8,190 nucleotides of DNA from an uncultured Verrucomicrobiota bacterium (GTDB taxonomy: Bacteria; Verrucomicrobiota; Verrucomicrobiia; Limisphaerales; UBA9464), in NCBI GenBank assembly GCA_903925515.1, contig CAIYFP010000147.1, positions 1 through 8,190 of the forward strand, written 5' to 3'. The notes beneath the pieces were generated by a model. That model saw nothing but the letters and a program-made list of their open reading frames with translations, was not told where the DNA came from and did no database searches. The position numbers were made by a program, and so were the translations under genes. Of the stretch, positions 6,596 through 8,190 are shown in pieces (the stretch's first letter is position 1; every line of letters starts with the position of its first letter).

Positions 6596-7681
6596 GTGAA
6601 GACCCTCCATCTCCATCTCCTCAAGGAAACCCTCGCCACGCTCCTCGTCACCGTGGCCGTCTTCACCTTCGTCCTGCTCCTCGGGAACATCCTCAAGGAC
6701 GTCCTCGACCTCCTCGCCAGCGGCCGCGCATCCCTCCCCCTCGTCGGGCGTTCCGTCCTCCTCCTCATCCCCTTCGCCCTCGCCTTCGCCTTGCCCATCG
6801 GGATGCTCACCGCCGCCCTCCTCGTCTTTGGCCGCCTCAGCGCCGACGGCGAGATCACCGCTCTTCGCGCCGGCGGCATTAGCCTCGTCTCGGCCGTCGC
6901 ACCCATCGTCGGCCTCAGCATCGTCCTGGCCGCACTGTGCGCATGGTTCAATTGCCACGTCGCACCCGCCAGCCGCGTCGCCTTCAAGCAGGTCCAGCAC
7001 GAGGTCCTCCGCGCCAAGGGCTTCTCCTCCTTGGTCGCCGGGCGCTACCTCGACTTCGGCTCCCTCACCCTCTACGCCCGCGCCGCCTCCGGCACCAACC
7101 TCTCCGACATCCTCGTCTATCAGGTCAGCGACGGCCGCCGAAACCTCGACCTCTGGGCGCCCGAGGGCATCTTCACCCTCGATACCAACGGCTGGCCCGA
7201 GTCCCTCACCCTGCGCGATGCCCAAGGCATCGTCTCCCTCAACAACCTCCAGGTCCCCGGCTTCCTCGCCGAATGGACCACCAACCTCACCTCCCTCCGC
7301 CCCGACGCGCTCGTCCGACCCAAACCCTCCGAGATGACCTACCGCCAGCTCGGCGACGAGCTCGCGCGCCGACGCGACTCCGGCGACGCCCTCTCGCCCA
7401 TCCGCGTCCAGATGCACCGCCAGCTCTCCTTCTCCTTCGCCTGCATCGGCTTCACCCTCGTGGGCATTCCCCTCGGCCTCCGCGCCCACCGACGCGAGAC
7501 CAACGTCGGCGTCGCCATCGCCCTCCTCCTCCTCATGGCCTACTACGCCTTCATCATCCTCGGCCAATCCCTCGAAACCCGCGCCGACCTCCATCCCCAC
7601 CTCATCCTCTGGCTCCCCAACCTCCTTTTCCAATCCGTCGGCTCATGGCTCCTCCTCCGCGCCGATGGCCCTCCTCGCTGA
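6596..7681 (+). CDS. LptF/LptG (YjgP/YjgQ) family lipopolysaccharide export permease
   Basis: This 361-residue inner-membrane protein belongs to the permease family that, with the ATPase LptB, extracts lipopolysaccharide and passes it to LptC and the periplasmic bridge. Hydrophobic segments fit six membrane helices: about 13-33, 52-78, 100-120, 276-295, 302-322 and 333-355. The large region between the third and fourth (about 121-270) is the usual periplasmic jellyroll domain. The family signature GRLSADGEITALRAGG (79-94) follows the second helix. The start is a GTG, 16 bases after the mtnA stop; the next in-frame ATG (6802) would remove the first helix. No clear ribosome site is visible. Whether it corresponds to LptF or LptG cannot be told from sequence reading, and the partner permease is not in this window. 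It is probably the last gene of the operon, since a strong hairpin follows. Confidence 0.92.
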   Translation: MKTLHLHLLKETLATLLVTVAVFTFVLLLGNILKDVLDLLASGRASLPLVGRSVLLLIPFALAFALPIGMLTAALLVFGRLSADGEITALRAGGISLVSAVAPIVGLSIVLAALCAWFNCHVAPASRVAFKQVQHEVLRAKGFSSLVAGRYLDFGSLTLYARAASGTNLSDILVYQVSDGRRNLDLWAPEGIFTLDTNGWPESLTLRDAQGIVSLNNLQVPGFLAEWTTNLTSLRPDALVRPKPSEMTYRQLGDELARRRDSGDALSPIRVQMHRQLSFSFACIGFTLVGIPLGLRAHRRETNVGVAIALLLLMAYYAFIILGQSLETRADLHPHLILWLPNLLFQSVGSWLLLRADGPPR

Positions 7682-7720
7682 CACGCCCGCACCATCCAGG
7701 CCGTCTCCCTCGCTTCAACC

Positions 7721-7739
7721 CGTGCCGGACGCCGGCACG
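7721..7739 (+). terminator. Strong hairpin after the operon, possible terminator
   Basis: CGTGCCGG (7721-7728) and CCGGCACG (7732-7739) form a perfect 8-bp GC-rich stem with a 3-base loop, 39 bases after the permease stop. The sequence after it (AGCTCCTTC) is only mildly T-rich, so intrinsic termination would be weak. A transcript-stabilising hairpin is the alternative. Confidence 0.4.
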
Positions 7740-8114
7740 AGCTCCTTCAAAACCCCCGCCCTTGAGGCGTACGACGCGCTCTTCAGCCACCCCGATCGCC
7801 GGCATCGGCTAGCCGGGGCCGATACCCTTTCCAGTTCCCCCCTTCTCCACGGCAAGCCCGGCCATCACCCCCATGGCTCCCGTGTCGTGTCTCATCAATC
7901 GCCGCTGTTTCGTTGATCCAAGAAGGCCCCGGTGCGGGGCGTGAGGACGGACTACACCCGCCATGGTCCGTGACCGACCACCAACGACGCCCCGACAACC
8001 AAACCAACGACCCCGCCCCCACGTCCCCTGCAACTTCAGCGTCCATTGCCAGCCAAGCCGAATTCATCCTTGCCGTTTTGCCGGGTCGTACGGAAAGCTC
8101 AATCCATGGCAGGC
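7740..8114. other. Intergenic stretch without a convincing gene, several hairpins
   Basis: No reading frame here resembles a known protein. The longest plus-strand candidate (7665-7916, 83 residues) overlaps the permease end and has low-complexity, Pro/Ser-rich content. Further inverted repeats are ATCGGC/GCCGAT at 7804-7809/7818-7823, ATCAA/TTGAT at 7894-7898/7913-7917, and GCCCC/GGGGC at 7926-7930/7936-7940. The end of the stretch should hold the promoter of the tRNA gene, but I cannot pick a clear -35/-10 pair. A TTGCCG at 8070-8075 is the best -35-like hexamer and lacks a good partner. Confidence 0.4.
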
Positions 8115-8189
8115 GGCGGGGTAGCCAAGTGGTAAGGCACGGCTCTGCAAAAGCTGCATTCGTCGGTTCGATTCCGACCCTCGCCTCCA
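8115..8189 (+). tRNA. tRNA-Cys, anticodon GCA
   Basis: A full cloverleaf can be drawn. The acceptor stem GGCGGGG (8115-8121) pairs with CCTCGCC (8179-8185) with one G-T pair. A short D arm has GCC/GGC. The anticodon stem CGGCT/AGCTG contains one G-T pair and closes the loop CTGCAAA with GCA at 8147-8149. The T arm is GTCGG-TTCGATT-CCGAC. The discriminator is T (8186), as expected for tRNA-Cys, and CCA is encoded in the DNA (8187-8189). More tRNA genes could follow beyond the window. Confidence 0.96.
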
Positions 8190-8190
8190 G

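Noticed and set aside
7665..7916. Possible 83-residue protein starting inside the permease gene.
   Set aside because: It has no ribosome site, a Pro/Ser-rich translation, a hairpin inside it and no recognisable domain. A short stretch (ALEAYDALFSHP) looks protein-like but is too little to call.
8070..8100. Promoter for the tRNA gene based on TTGCCG at 8070-8075.
   Set aside because: At 16 to 18 bases downstream there is no TATAAT-like hexamer, only GAAAGC-like sequence.
1..8190. CRISPR array, toxin-antitoxin pair, phage genes or a new defence system.
   Set aside because: No repeat-spacer pattern and no gene of such families was seen; apart from the decayed IS110 copy the content is ordinary chromosomal genes.

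Overview
The window looks like a piece of a high-GC chromosome from the Planctomycetota-Verrucomicrobiota (PVC) group, most likely a verrucomicrobium. The main reason is a paired PSD1-type cytochrome (PSCyt1/DUF1549/DUF1553) and a Tat-exported DUF1501 protein, a gene pair that is expanded in that group. An LptF/LptG permease shows a Gram-negative envelope. The lineage is inferred from gene families only.

Layout. Bases 1 to about 1500 hold a decayed IS110-family insertion sequence. Its transposase pseudogene (about 297-1455) is recognisable from the N-terminal RuvC-like part to the C-terminal Transposase_20 part. It carries three single-base frameshifts, one in-frame stop and an internal deletion. 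About 270 bases with several strong inverted repeats precede it and could be the remains of the element's non-coding (bridge RNA) end.

Bases 1575-7681 are one tightly packed plus-strand gene cluster. It contains a PSD1-family c-type cytochrome (1575-4067), a DUF1501 protein (4064-5500), mtnA for methylthioribose-1-phosphate isomerase (5497-6579), and an LptF/LptG-family lipopolysaccharide transport permease (6596-7681). The first two junctions are 4-base ATGA overlaps and the third gap is 16 bases, so co-transcription and translational coupling are likely. The first two products act outside the cytoplasm as a presumed pair, MtnA is cytoplasmic, and the permease sits in the inner membrane. I see no single pathway joining all four.

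Bases 7682-8114 hold no convincing gene but several hairpins, the first a possible terminator. A complete tRNA-Cys (GCA) closes the window at 8115-8189.

The main points of interest are these. The transposase tail runs without a stop into the PSD1 reading frame, a trap for start-site calling. A near-identical 12/13-base direct repeat brackets the pseudogene. The four host genes also show a striking codon-context rule: all 16 Ala, Pro, Ser or Thr codons directly before Trp end in A (NCA-TGG), although C-ending codons dominate elsewhere. I found no clearly new defence or mobile system; the most unusual candidate is the possible fossil bridge RNA.
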